Shown here piece by piece: positions 54,190 through 63,329 of a stretch of DNA of 64,000 nucleotides (the first letter of the stretch is position 1; the number at the start of each line of letters is the position of its first letter). This DNA comes from Protonemura montana. Lineage: Eukaryota > Arthropoda > Insecta > Plecoptera > Nemouridae. Below the pieces are notes generated by a model. The model was not told the origin of the DNA and did no database searches. It saw nothing but the letters and a program-made list of their open reading frames with translations. The stretch is from positions 15,537,708 to 15,601,707 of the forward strand of contig OX387609.1 in the NCBI GenBank assembly GCA_947568835.1, in the 5' to 3' direction. Made by a program: the position numbers and the translations under genes.

Positions 54190-54500
54190 ATTATTAGTGG
54201 TGTTTAACGACGCACTGTTTTGACATCTGGCCATGTGGCACTGGTCTAATGGCGTCGGTGAATGAGTGGATGATGATGAACCTAACCTAGCCTAGAAGAG
54301 AGGAGGGGAAACCCGGTGCCGGCACGTAGCCTACTCCTGTCGAAGACCAAGGGGACCACCGGCTTAACATCCCTTCCGAAGGACGGTACAACTCGAACAA
54401 CAGGATTCCTCCACAAATCCATGCTGTCGAGAGGTTGATAAGCAAGGCGAGTGAAGTTGATGTACTAACTTTTATCCCTCCAGCCTCTCTCCCGAACAGA
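54190..54500 (-). mobile_element. 5S-headed SINE, 5'-truncated at insertion
   Basis: Minus-strand tail, body and core, ending within the 91-bp unit (CTCTCTCCCGAACAGA side). Perfect 12-bp TSD ACTTTCATCTCT at 54178-54189 and 54501-54512 shows that truncation happened during integration. Confidence 0.88.
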
Positions 54501-55703
54501 ACTTTCATCTCTTCTTCATGGTGTACACGCTAAAAAAATTGGAGTCAAAAACCACTCCAAAAGAGTCAATTCTCACTCTTCTAATACGACAAAATGTGCC
54601 CTCTCCTTTGGGAGTGGAACTCGCTCTTTCGAATGAGTCATCTCATTTCACTCTTTCATTGAGTGAAATATTTGGACTCCATGAAAGGATCATTCTCACT
54701 CTTTTAAAACGACAAAATGTGCCCTCTCCATAATGAGTGGAAGTCATTCTCTCGAAAGAGACATTTTATTTCACTCCTTTAACGAGTCAAAAATTTCGAC
54801 TCTAGTTTCGAAATATTCGAAAATTTCCTGGGATTGCAATGCTCCAAAACGAGTGAGTGAAAGAATTCATTGGAATCCTGTAAAAAGGATAATTTCGTAC
54901 GCCTTGATAGACCTGTCACCTGAAGTTGTTTATTATTTTTCGCTAGATGCTCGTGTGCATGCATTGCTGCATTGCAAGTGCATCGCATGATCGTACATTT
55001 TACTCCTTACGTGACATTTTTATTTTAGTCATGGGCAAGGTCTATCAAGCTGTACTTTTTGAAGGTGGAAATATTACAACGAATTAATTTCGGATCATAA
55101 AAATATTTTATTGAAAACAGAAATAAAAATTGAATTTTAAGCAGAAAAAATGGGTGAAATGATGTATTGAATTTTTTAAATTCCACAATGAACTCTCTAT
55201 AACTGAAATTAGAGGTCAAGAGACAAAAATTAGAGAATGCAGATCGCCACGATTAAATTGCAATTTCAAGAGAAATTAACCGATTCATCATTAAGTATAG
55301 CAAGTACAACTGGAAGTAGAGTTCAAAATGCAGACATAAAACCAACTCTCTATAATGAAATTAGAAGTGAAGAGACAAAAATCAGAGAGAACAGATCGCC
55401 ATCGATTAAATTACAATTTTAACACAAATTAAACAATTCTTTGAATGTTCTCAAGGTCAGAGAAATTCTCATTTAAGTAAACAAATTTATTGAATTTATT
55501 TAAACTCTTTTTGTGTGATATACTTATCTTAAATAGTTTAATACTTTAGTCATAACTCCTAGCATATTTCAAATTCCAAGCGATCTGGGTAGCAATACTA
55601 ATGTTCTCATAAATTTTATATTGTCATATTGTCATACATTTTAATCAATTTGAACGTTCAACAGGGACGCGTCTAGCCCTGCTGTAGCCGCAAGGTTGCT
55701 TGA

Positions 55704-55997
55704 CTTAACATTCATTACATACAGGCGAGTTTCGACAAAATTGTAGAAACGTATCAAGTTCGATGGGTATGCTACATTAAAAACATAGAACGTTTTAAAC
55801 AACAAGTCAAAAGCCCTTACTGGGCACTTGCCGACTGCGACATGAAATCTATCCGCGACGATAAAGTAATCGCCTCCCTCCTCCAGGCTGCCAACACACA
55901 GGAGGAACGGTTGGACCTCTCCCCCCCCCCCTTGCGTGCTCGCCTTGACGAAGGCGGTAATGTCTGCCCCTGCCTGAAAGTATCGACATTAAATTAG
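55704..55997 (+). CDS. Unrecognised open frame, possible internal exon
   Basis: The frame contains VETYQVRWVCYIKNIERF, SPYWALADCDMKSIRDDK, SLLQAANTQEERLDLSPPP and RARLDEGG. Composition is protein-like, but there is no ATG at the start. It follows an acceptor-like TTACATACAG (55724) and contains a donor-like GGCG|GTAATG (55956/55957). An 11-C run lies inside. It sits within the TIR element. I do not recognise the family. Confidence 0.25.
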   Translation, partial: LNIHYIQASFDKIVETYQVRWVCYIKNIERFKQQVKSPYWALADCDMKSIRDDKVIASLLQAANTQEERLDLSPPPLRARLDEGGNVCPCLKVSTLN

Positions 55998-56300
55998 AGC
56001 TTGTTTTAATAGTCAATCTTGTAATCAGTGTGACGTTGCTGGACAGGTGTGAGGTGCATGATATATCTTATCATGGAGAAGATACTTCAAGCTTTATTTA
56101 CAGTGACTTATTTAATTTTTTTCACAATATCCTATTTAGTGATGACTTTAATTTAATAAACTGATGGGTTTGGGAAAATTGTCAGGATTTTTACAAAATC
56201 ATACAGTGTAGACACGCCATTATCTATTACAATTTATGAAGCCAAAATTTTGAAGAGCATCATTTTATAGCGAAAGTGGAAACAGTCAAACTAAACGTAC

Positions 56301-57124
56301 CTTAACAAACCGCAAAAGAGAGTCGTTGGGGATCGCCGTTCCCTTTTCAAGTACTGCGTCGCCAGAAGTTTTTTCTTGCTGGCGTTGCATGCTGGCAGCA
56401 GAGTCGCCAGAAGCAAAATTGCTCGAAGATCATCTGCAAATGTCAAATTACCAGTGGAAATTATTAATATTCTTATTACCTATCGCGATTCGCGATAGGT
56501 AATAATCGAAATCATAAAACATGTGGTGTTATGCTTACCATTTGCTATTTTTTTTTGACATATTGAAGGACTTGGGTTTGAATTGTTCGCAATACTTCAG
56601 TATCCGAGAAGTACAGCTTTTTCGGAACTTCGATAAAAAGTTTGTTGACTTGCTCTCTTCCATTCGGTTGAATTCGCGATTTACCTGAAACAAGTAGGAA
56701 ATGATTGGACTGCAAGGATTATAAGAACGTTTTATCAAAGAGTTTGCTGTTTAAAAGTATAATGCGTGCAGCGTACCTGGTTACCATCAAAGTCGATCAG
56801 CCTAGGGTACTTCCCAATGATGTCAGTTATGGAAGGCGAATTCTCGTTTATTTCTTTCCTCCTCATTTCAAATGTATCGTCCATAAGATCTTGGATTTCA
56901 CCTTTTGTCGATTCATCTGGTTTAGTAAACTGCATCAGAGTTACCTGTAAAGCAAGCGTTGAAATTTACCTATAAAAATCCAAGTACCTCGTGTGCAATT
57001 CAAAGTTTGATCATAATGTTCTATTACCTTTGAAAGCATTTGCCAATTCTTCCGGAATTCCTTTTTTGATTAGAAAAAGTCGAAGACCTTCCAAGTCCAA
57101 ATTCATAACACATTCTTCCTCCAT
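56301..57124 (-). pseudogene. Damaged four-exon gene inside the TIR element
   Basis: Minus-strand exons with canonical GT-AG borders: 57028-57124 (MEEECVMNLDLEGLRLF ... GIPEELANAF), 56777-56944 (MQFTKPDESTKGEIQDL, RRKEINENSPSITDIIG), 56539-56684 (NREFNRMEESKSTNFLS, SRILKYCEQF) and 56301-56433 (frame DLRAILLLATLLPACN). Exon 1 leaves phase 1 but exon 2 is open only in phase 0. Exon 3 ends in phase 2 while exon 4 is open only after phase 1, which a single extra A in the A9 run near 56550-56560 would explain. Exon 1 looks SAM-domain-like and the later exons resemble a family of uncharacterised animal proteins, recalled only loosely. Either a decayed gene or partly assembly error. Confidence 0.45.
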
Positions 57125-57574
57125 GGCGAGTTGCGACACGCACTGATCACTTCACTTCAAGACCGAGGTAGCTACTGAATGAAAGTTAAAAATGCTCCGA
57201 ATCGACAGTTCGCTGGGTAGTAAGATATGAGTCACACTCTCATAATAGTTGAATGACTGTCGAAATGTAGATTCAGCATTTCTCACGTAAGCTCCAGCCA
57301 CTGCTCCAGCCTCAATCCGGAGTTAACCGCTTCCTTTAATAAGTACCCGATACCCTGCACTCATTCCAAAGAGCTAATTCTGTGCACTCCTTGTCAAAGA
57401 GTGGGAAAACAACACATTTGGGAGTCAATATTACAGAAAACCACTCTTTCAAGTGTCAAATTAGACGCCACTCATTCAAGGAGTGAAATTTTCACTCCAA
57501 ATTTTTTAGCGTGTAATGAGATCTTCTCCAGCTTATTCAAGTACATGTTATTTCCTCCACTAATGGACAGGTCT

Positions 57575-57968
57575 CAGTGTCTGAATGGAACAGTTACTTC
57601 TACAAGGTGCTCTACCATAGGCCCCGGGCCCCCCGAGGAACATTTCTAGCGTCGTCACTGCGTGGGGCCCCCTAAGTGTGCAGTTTCTTAGTGTGTGCAT
57701 ATAAAATGCTATTCACTTTGGTGTCGCGTTGAAAGAGCTAGAGGCGATTGAAACGGGTTGAACCGGGATCCCGTTTGTGTTGGTGTCACGAGGCCCGAAT
57801 GACAGGCGTATAGTGTTATTCCGTAAGTCTACAAAGGTAATCGCAGAAATGTTCTCAAAATTATGCTTGGATTTGTGGGTCTAAGCACAAGAAATTAAAA
57901 AATTAAATCCAGTCGGTCGGGGCCCCGGTGGCATCGGCCACCTGGCTGCCCTGGCCAGTCCGACACTG
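57575..57968. mobile_element. Possible hAT-type non-autonomous element
   Basis: The right end is the complement of CAGTGTCGGACTGGCCAGG, a terminus type common among animal hAT elements. The left end, CAGTGTCTGAATGG, is similar. The interior has GGGGCCCC-rich segments. No TSD is visible, so the boundaries are tentative. Confidence 0.4.
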
Positions 57969-58297
57969 AGAACGATATTGATTAGTTGAAATATCGATTA
58001 GATTTTGCTGTGCAGTTATTACTTTCTGTGCGCGCTATTATTTGAGTTTTGTCTCAGTCCTGTGCTTAGCGCCATGTTCAGATTGCATATGGCGGCAAAC
58101 GTCATTGTGGTGAACAGCAGACCGCGTGGGAACAAGTATTTTGATATACAAATCATTTCAATCAGTTTGGGCTAATCAGGTGTTTGGACTCAGAAGCCGT
58201 GAAATAATTACGGAGCCAAATATGTTTACCGTGTCTATTTCAATTGACAGTTTTTAAGAAAATCTTTCCTCTGTGCGTTTTGCGAATCTACCTTGCC

Positions 58298-59023
58298 ATG
58301 GGTGAAAATGAGGTTAAGGGAACCGAGGCTGAGTTTAGCGAAGAGGACGACTTGGAGTCGCTCGTCAGTGAGGAAGAAAAAGAAATTAAAAAGAAACGAA
58401 AGCCAGGAATGATTTACCTGTCTAACATACCCAGCGGGATGAATGTGATGAAGACTCGATTGCGATTCTCTGTTCACGGGAAAGTGAAACGAATATTCCT
58501 GCAGCCTGGAATTTCAAAGAATCTTAAGAACAGTATATCAAAGGTATCTAAATCAAAACACCTCACATATTTCACAGAGGGCTGGGTGGAATTTGAAAGT
58601 AAACGAGTTGCAAAGTTAGTGGCTGAACAACTAAACAATACACTAGTAGGTGGCCGTAAAAAAAGCAAGTGTTACTCACAAATTTGGAACATCAAGTACC
58701 TGCCACGGTTCAAATGGGCTCACTTGAACGAACGACTAGCCTACGAGAAAGCAACGAGAAGGCAGCGAATGCAAGCCGAGGTCTTCCAGGCAAAGAAAGA
58801 GTCCCACCACTTTGCAAACAACATGGAAATCAGTGAGAAACTGGCCAAGTGGAAAAAGAAGAATGGACCGGACAAAAACGCTGAGACCAATCCTGCAGTC
58901 TTACCTAAGCAGCGGAAAATGGAGTCAGTGGAGAAGAAAGGAGGTGCTGTCAAAGTGAAAAAGAACAAAAAGAAACAAGAGCATCGCAAGGAGTTCCTAA
59001 CTGATCTCTTTGGGAAAACTTAA
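58298..59023 (+). CDS. ABT1: ABT1/ESF2-family nucleolar RNA-binding protein
   Basis: A single-exon frame of 241 codons. An acidic N-terminus (EFSEEDDLESLVSEEE, residues 12-27) and a basic patch (KKKRK) precede an RRM-type domain: RNP2-like MIYLSNIP at 38-45, RNP1-like TEGWVEFESK at 93-102. Next comes the family block WNIKYLPRFKWAHLNERLAY and RRQRMQAE, and a lysine-rich tail ending LTDLFGKT. This order matches ABT1 (animals) and Esf2 (yeast), which act in the nucleolus in the small-subunit processome and early 18S rRNA processing; ABT1 was also named as an activator of basal transcription. Upstream in-frame codons 58244-58297 lack an ATG, so ATG 58298 (CTTGCCATGGG) is the start. The gene looks intact and has no introns in the coding region. 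Confidence 0.93.
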   Translation: MGENEVKGTEAEFSEEDDLESLVSEEEKEIKKKRKPGMIYLSNIPSGMNVMKTRLRFSVHGKVKRIFLQPGISKNLKNSISKVSKSKHLTYFTEGWVEFESKRVAKLVAEQLNNTLVGGRKKSKCYSQIWNIKYLPRFKWAHLNERLAYEKATRRQRMQAEVFQAKKESHHFANNMEISEKLAKWKKKNGPDKNAETNPAVLPKQRKMESVEKKGGAVKVKKNKKKQEHRKEFLTDLFGKT

Positions 59024-60000
59024 AATGCAAGGAGCTCTTTCTTTCTTGGTTTAACTACTAGCGTCAGCAGGGGAAAATTATAACAAGTGTTACCAACGAA
59101 CTGTTCAGACATTCTGCTATTTTATTAATAAGGAACAGATTTACCGGTTTTTCAATTTCTTTTCTTTTGGTTTGCAAAAGACCCTCCTGACAATTTCCAA
59201 TATGCTTACGGTTCTTTGTAAATGCTACACTTGTTTTGGAATGTAGACACATTTCAGTTAAACTTACTTAAAAATAATACATTTTTATTTGTTGATAAAT
59301 GATATTTATTATTATTGTAATTTCCTAAGATCCAACTGCAGGGGTCAGAAATTAAAGCAGCAGAGATTATCTACCTACTGAATTTAAACACAATTTCAAA
59401 CTTTTTTGACAGAATTCTTTGAAAATATGTACCTTTTTAGAACACATAGCAGGATACTGTTCTTTCTCTCTCGGCAGCCTGTATCGATTGGGCAATTCAC
59501 TCAATTAATGATTTCACAATTTGAAAAACAATGTCAGGAATGTAACCTTACCCAACTTTATCAGGTATGTACTGTGTTTTTTATAAAAGCAACCTTGGCC
59601 TTGCATTAAATGTCAAATAATTGCAGGGTTGTATGTTATTCAATCTAAATAAATAGAATCGAAGTTAACCTTGCGTTTCGAGACACTGCATTTGATATCG
59701 CTTGACGAACATCCTGGCTTTGTTTGCTCAACAATCTTGGCTTACAACGCTCCCGATGGCTGGACTCTGTTGTTGCGGAGGAGAAAGGAACGCAAGTAAA
59801 AACGTTGACATTTCACCGACAAGGCTAGATAAATAATCGTCTTTTCATGTAGGGCTACATTTAAATAAAAAACCTCTAGCCTTAAAGAAAAAAAACACAA
59901 AACTTACTTGTTAAACCTTTTTTTTTTAAACTGATTTTCAGACTTGTCAACTGAGCTCTGAAAACCCTTGAGAAATCATGCTGTCATTTATGATTGTTTG
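59024..60000. other. ABT1 3' flank, no other gene seen
   Basis: AT-rich. An AATAAA lies at about 59649. Short frames here are unconvincing. Confidence 0.5.
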
Positions 60001-60040
60001 TAGACTCATGTCTACTTGATTTATCCTTAGCACTAGTTTT

Positions 60041-60182
60041 AACAAAAACTATTTCAACTGGGTTTTGAATGCTAAGTGAAGGACAACTAAATTTCCTAAA
60101 TTTTAACTAAATTTCCTAAATTTTAACTAAATTTAGTAGTCCTTTACTTAGTATTCAAAACCCATTTCAAATAGTTTTTGTT
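60041..60182. mobile_element. Foldback MITE, about 142 bp
   Basis: Left arm AACAAAAACTATTTCAACTG, GGTTTTGAATGCTAAGTGAA, GGACAACTAAATTT is mirrored by the right arm (complement of ACAAAAACTATTTGAAATGG, GTTTTGAATACTAAGTAAAG, GACTACTAAATTT). Its left half and flank match 13498-13580 and part of 45185-45250. Confidence 0.75.
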
Positions 60183-60665
60183 ATGCTCTCATTTCGTCCC
60201 AACTATTTTCCTTGTTTTTTTCCTAGTTTTTTTGCTTTTGAGGAGTCAATTCATATAACATCGCTACCCAGAACGACTTCATTTGTTTCAGCGATAATCA
60301 TGATTATCCGACTAAAACACCAAGCTGCCGATGCAATTTTTTTATATCTTTTTTGCATGCTTTTAATATTTAAGCAGCCAATTTTTAAGGAATTAATTAT
60401 TTACTGCATCTTTGCCTAACTTTGAAGGGCCCAACATATTTCCTACTCCATTATTAAAAAGAGACAGTCTTTTTTTAAGGTAACATATTTCACAAATGTG
60501 CTGTGTTAAGAAAATCTTGCACCCGCGAGGAAAAGAAATAAAGAAACAATCTATGATTCGGCCGTAAACCCCTAATTTTGAACCAAACTGTTATTCCTCC
60601 TCGAGTCTGTTCATTACCACAAATAAGAAACCAGAAAAAGAGTAAATAATGATGAAATAACTACT

Positions 60666-60671
60666 TTATTC
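60666..60671 (-). terminator. Poly(A) signal AATAAA for the receptor-like gene
   Basis: Minus-strand AATAAA about 185 bp beyond the stop codon of the gustatory-receptor-like gene. Confidence 0.5.
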
Positions 60672-60853
60672 AGTGGCATTCTTATCAGTAATTCTTGTTA
60701 AATTTCTCTCATATTACAATGTAATTGCACACAAGCTTGGCGTTGAGAATTGAGAACTCGTTTTGCCAGACAATAGAAAGAAAACTTTGCTCGCTCCTGG
60801 CCTCTTGGATGTGTGATTGCTGGACGCTGGTGATTCTGTTGACATCTTGTTCC

Positions 60854-61421
60854 TTAGCAACCGTTTGAGTCTGTTGCGTTGCTAGGCAACGAGTCAACAC
60901 CCGAGTTCAGCTGCACCAGCACAATCTCGTAGGTTACAATAGTTCCAGCCACCTTTTGACAACAGAGATGACTATAAACACATTGAGAGACTCATTTCTG
61001 TTCACAGATCTACTTTACTAATGGAAAATGTTAGAACAATTGGTGATTCTACCTCAAAATGTATCCGGCTAGGAAATTGTTTGGCATTTTGTTGATTTTA
61101 AGTGCAAAACAATCCCATTATTGTTGACCAACCTCTGCAACAAGTAGTAGTGGGAAGGGGGGGGGGGATGAAACAACAGGTGCTAATCATGTCCAAGAGT
61201 ATTTCCGTAGTTTTCATCTGTTTGGCATGCAAATAAACGGTAATACAAGATAATTAAATCAACAGTGTCATGACAGTGTTGCCATGTGTTGTCAGTGTTG
61301 CCATGACAGTGAATTGACAGTGTTGTCTTACCGTCAGCATCAGTGTCCGTGTGATGGAGAAGAAGTTGAGTCCCGTGAAAGCGACGTCATCGTTGACGAC
61401 CTGCGTCAGAAACCGCTGCAC
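60854..61421 (-). CDS. Gustatory-receptor-like 7TM protein, last two coding exons
   Basis: Minus strand, exon 61332-61421 (acceptor TTTTCACAG, donor ACG|GTAAGA) encodes VQRFLTQVVNDDVAFTGLNF and FSITRTLMLT, 30 codons in phase 0. Exon 60854-60952 encodes VAGTIVTYEIVLVQLNSG and a polar tail ending SNGC, with stop TAA at 60854-60856. The second exon carries the pattern TY-x5-QL/F of the last transmembrane helix, the signature of the animal Gr/GRL chemoreceptor family; the first has the preceding 'F-x-I-x-R-x-L' helix typical of the same C-terminus. Family role: ligand-gated chemosensory channels with an inverted 7TM topology. The acceptor at 60953 has a poor pyrimidine tract. No upstream exon was found before 63330, so the rest may lie far away, beyond the window, or be lost. 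Confidence 0.72.
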
Positions 61422-61639
61422 CTGTGAAAATCACCAGCACTTACAGTGTTGTCAAATCTAACGGAGCTTTGTTATTTTTAGATGTGTAATGAATTTTAAA
61501 AAATAAAAAAACTTGAACTTGTTTTAATTGTGACTTTAAAATGTTTCTATAATGTGAATGTGAATGGAAGTTCACTACCATTCAGAACAAAATCAGCCGA
61601 CACGAAATGAATGGTAGGACCAGACCAGGAGGTAATTAG

Positions 61640-61830
61640 GTATCCCTGGGCTCGGGGGCAAGATTTTCCGTTAGGCAAGATGGCGAGAGTTGCATGACAA
61701 TACTGTAACAATCTTGGTAGGTGATTGTAGGGGACACAAACCCGGCCTCGTTCCTCCTCCGTTCCATTTTCTTGCAGGAAGTAAATAAAACAAGATATAA
61801 ATAAATCGCATCTAGCAGTGAATTCACTTG
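61640..61830 (-). repeat. Inverted copy of the 52778-52975 repeat
   Basis: Shares ACTGCTAGATGYGATT, TATATCTTGTTTTATTTAC, TTCCTGCAA, ACCTACCAAGATTGTTA and CATGCAACTCTCGCCATCT with 52778-52975 on the opposite strand. Confidence 0.75.
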
Positions 61831-62056
61831 CGAGCGCTGAACAAGATACGAAAAAAAGTATGTTTGCTAGAAAATAAACAATTCTTTGCATACAGGAAAA
61901 CTTGAACCAGTAGACAAGAAAAAGCTGCCGGTTTCAGAAAGTTGTTTCACTCCCTTGTTGAATTCTCACATTTAATACGCCTTTTTTGACCTAGCGATGT
62001 CCCCGCGGTGACTTCCGTCAGCCACCGTAGCCCAGCAGTAACTACTAAACTACTTC

Positions 62057-62480
62057 CGTTGAGTGTAGGTTCTTGGTAGAGTTTCAACGTCAATGTTACA
62101 GTCTCTGCGTGAAAGATGGCCGCCAAATGACTACCTTACCGACAAAAATGCAGAGTACTGGAACATTACGTTAAGTGGAGCCACTGTCGTATGAAATTTA
62201 ATTTCGGTATTTCTCGAAGGTTAACTCACTTTTGAGACTTTTCATGCTTAAAATATCTCCATAAATGTTTACCTCAACGATTGATAAACACGTAACGATA
62301 TTAAAAAGCAAGTTAACCTACGAGAAATATCGAAATTAAATTTCATACGACAGTGGCTCCACTTAACGTGATGTTCCGGTACTCTGCATTTTTGTCGGTA
62401 AGGTAATCATTTGGCGGCCATCTTTCACGCAGAGACTTTAACATTGACGTTGTTTCTCTACCTAGAACCTGCACTCAACG
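62057..62480. mobile_element. Palindromic MITE with 7-bp TSD
   Basis: A 424-bp foldback matching 35037-35459, ends CGTTGAGTG and CACTCAACG. Direct duplication CTACTTC at 62050-62056 and 62481-62487. It is the unexpanded source form of the 47-bp arrays. Confidence 0.92.
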
Positions 62481-62489
62481 CTACTTCAT

Positions 62490-63082
62490 TGTGTAAAAGC
62501 ATTTTTTCCCACAGTTAGTAAAAATGAGTTGCCTATACCAGCAAAAATAACGCAAATTAACCTAGCCTATAACGCACTCAGAGGTAGTAGAAACGTAGTT
62601 ACTATGTTACCATTACCAGGAGTAGGCAAGTCCCACAGCCTCAATGGGGCAGTGAGATTGCCTGAAATGCAACTATTAACTTTAAGATTATTTTGGCAAA
62701 CACAACAAATACATTTAACGGGGGTCGTGGGCACGGGCTCGTCGGCCGGCCTGAATACGGAACCAGTCAAATTTTTGTCAAATTTTATGGAACAAATATT
62801 TATTATGTTTATATGTTTATTATTATTTAATATTTATTTATGGACAAATATCATATGTCGACAAGGGCATTATTTTGTACACCATGCTGGCAGGTTGAGT
62901 CAGGACCAATGTTCCATTTCCTTATCTCAAGAGTTCCTATTTTCCCTCATTTTTAGAATTAAAAAAAATTTGATAAAACCTCTGGGCCCGGGGGCGGTCG
63001 CCCCGCCTGGCCTACCGGTAGTTACGTCACTGATTAGGAGGTAATTAGGAGGGTACAGAATTCAGAGGGTGCAAGATTTGAT
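62490..63082. other. Unassigned sequence with a transposon-like terminus
   Basis: A 171-codon plus-strand frame (62529-63044) shows no family resemblance and runs through a GC-rich transposon end (the complement of CAGTGACGTAACTACCGG, about 63016-63033), so I do not accept it as a gene. No matching second terminus was found. Confidence 0.4.
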
Positions 63083-63088
63083 TTTATT
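63083..63088 (-). terminator. Poly(A) signal AATAAA for the right-edge gene
   Basis: Minus-strand AATAAA about 240 bp beyond the stop codon at 63330-63332. Confidence 0.45.
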
Positions 63089-63329
63089 AGCATTTAAAAA
63101 ACTTCCATCGCAGTGACCGTGCGCCAGGCACAGCCACCTAGAAACTGTAACAACTAATCTTGAATCTAGCTAATATTGTGCAATTTTCATTATAATTGAT
63201 AATAACACGTCTATCCAGGACAAAATATTCCCGCCATTATTTAAATCCCTATCAGGTGACCAAGCTGATTGACACGCCATCTTGTGTTAAAACATAGACC
63301 TCCATTTTGACAGAAACGGTCACTGCAAG

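Larger units (their letters stand above)
54524..57515. mobile_element. About 3-kb terminal-inverted-repeat element carrying a gene
   Basis: Left end TACACGCTAAAAAAATTGGA; the right end is the complement of TACACGCTAAAAAATTTGGA. If TA is the target duplication, the termini start CACGCTAAAA. Subterminal regions are built of GAGT/ACTC-rich blocks duplicated at about 54545-54680 and 54685-54800 and present again near 57415-57500. The interior has a ~90-bp duplication (about 55190-55280 and 55351-55430), an open frame at 55704 and a damaged four-exon minus-strand gene. No transposase motif was recognised, so the superfamily is open. Confidence 0.65.

Noticed and set aside
60878..60890. RFX-type X-box GTTGCTAGGCAAC
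   Set aside because: A good palindrome, but it lies inside the last coding exon of the receptor-like gene; without other promoter evidence it is likely coincidental.
61547..61891. Minus-strand frame with FTARCDLFISCFIYFLQ
   Set aside because: The same peptide is produced by the dispersed repeat at 52778, so it belongs to a repeat rather than a gene exon.
62529..63044. 171-codon plus-strand frame
   Set aside because: No recognisable domain, and it reads through a GC-rich transposon terminus near its end.
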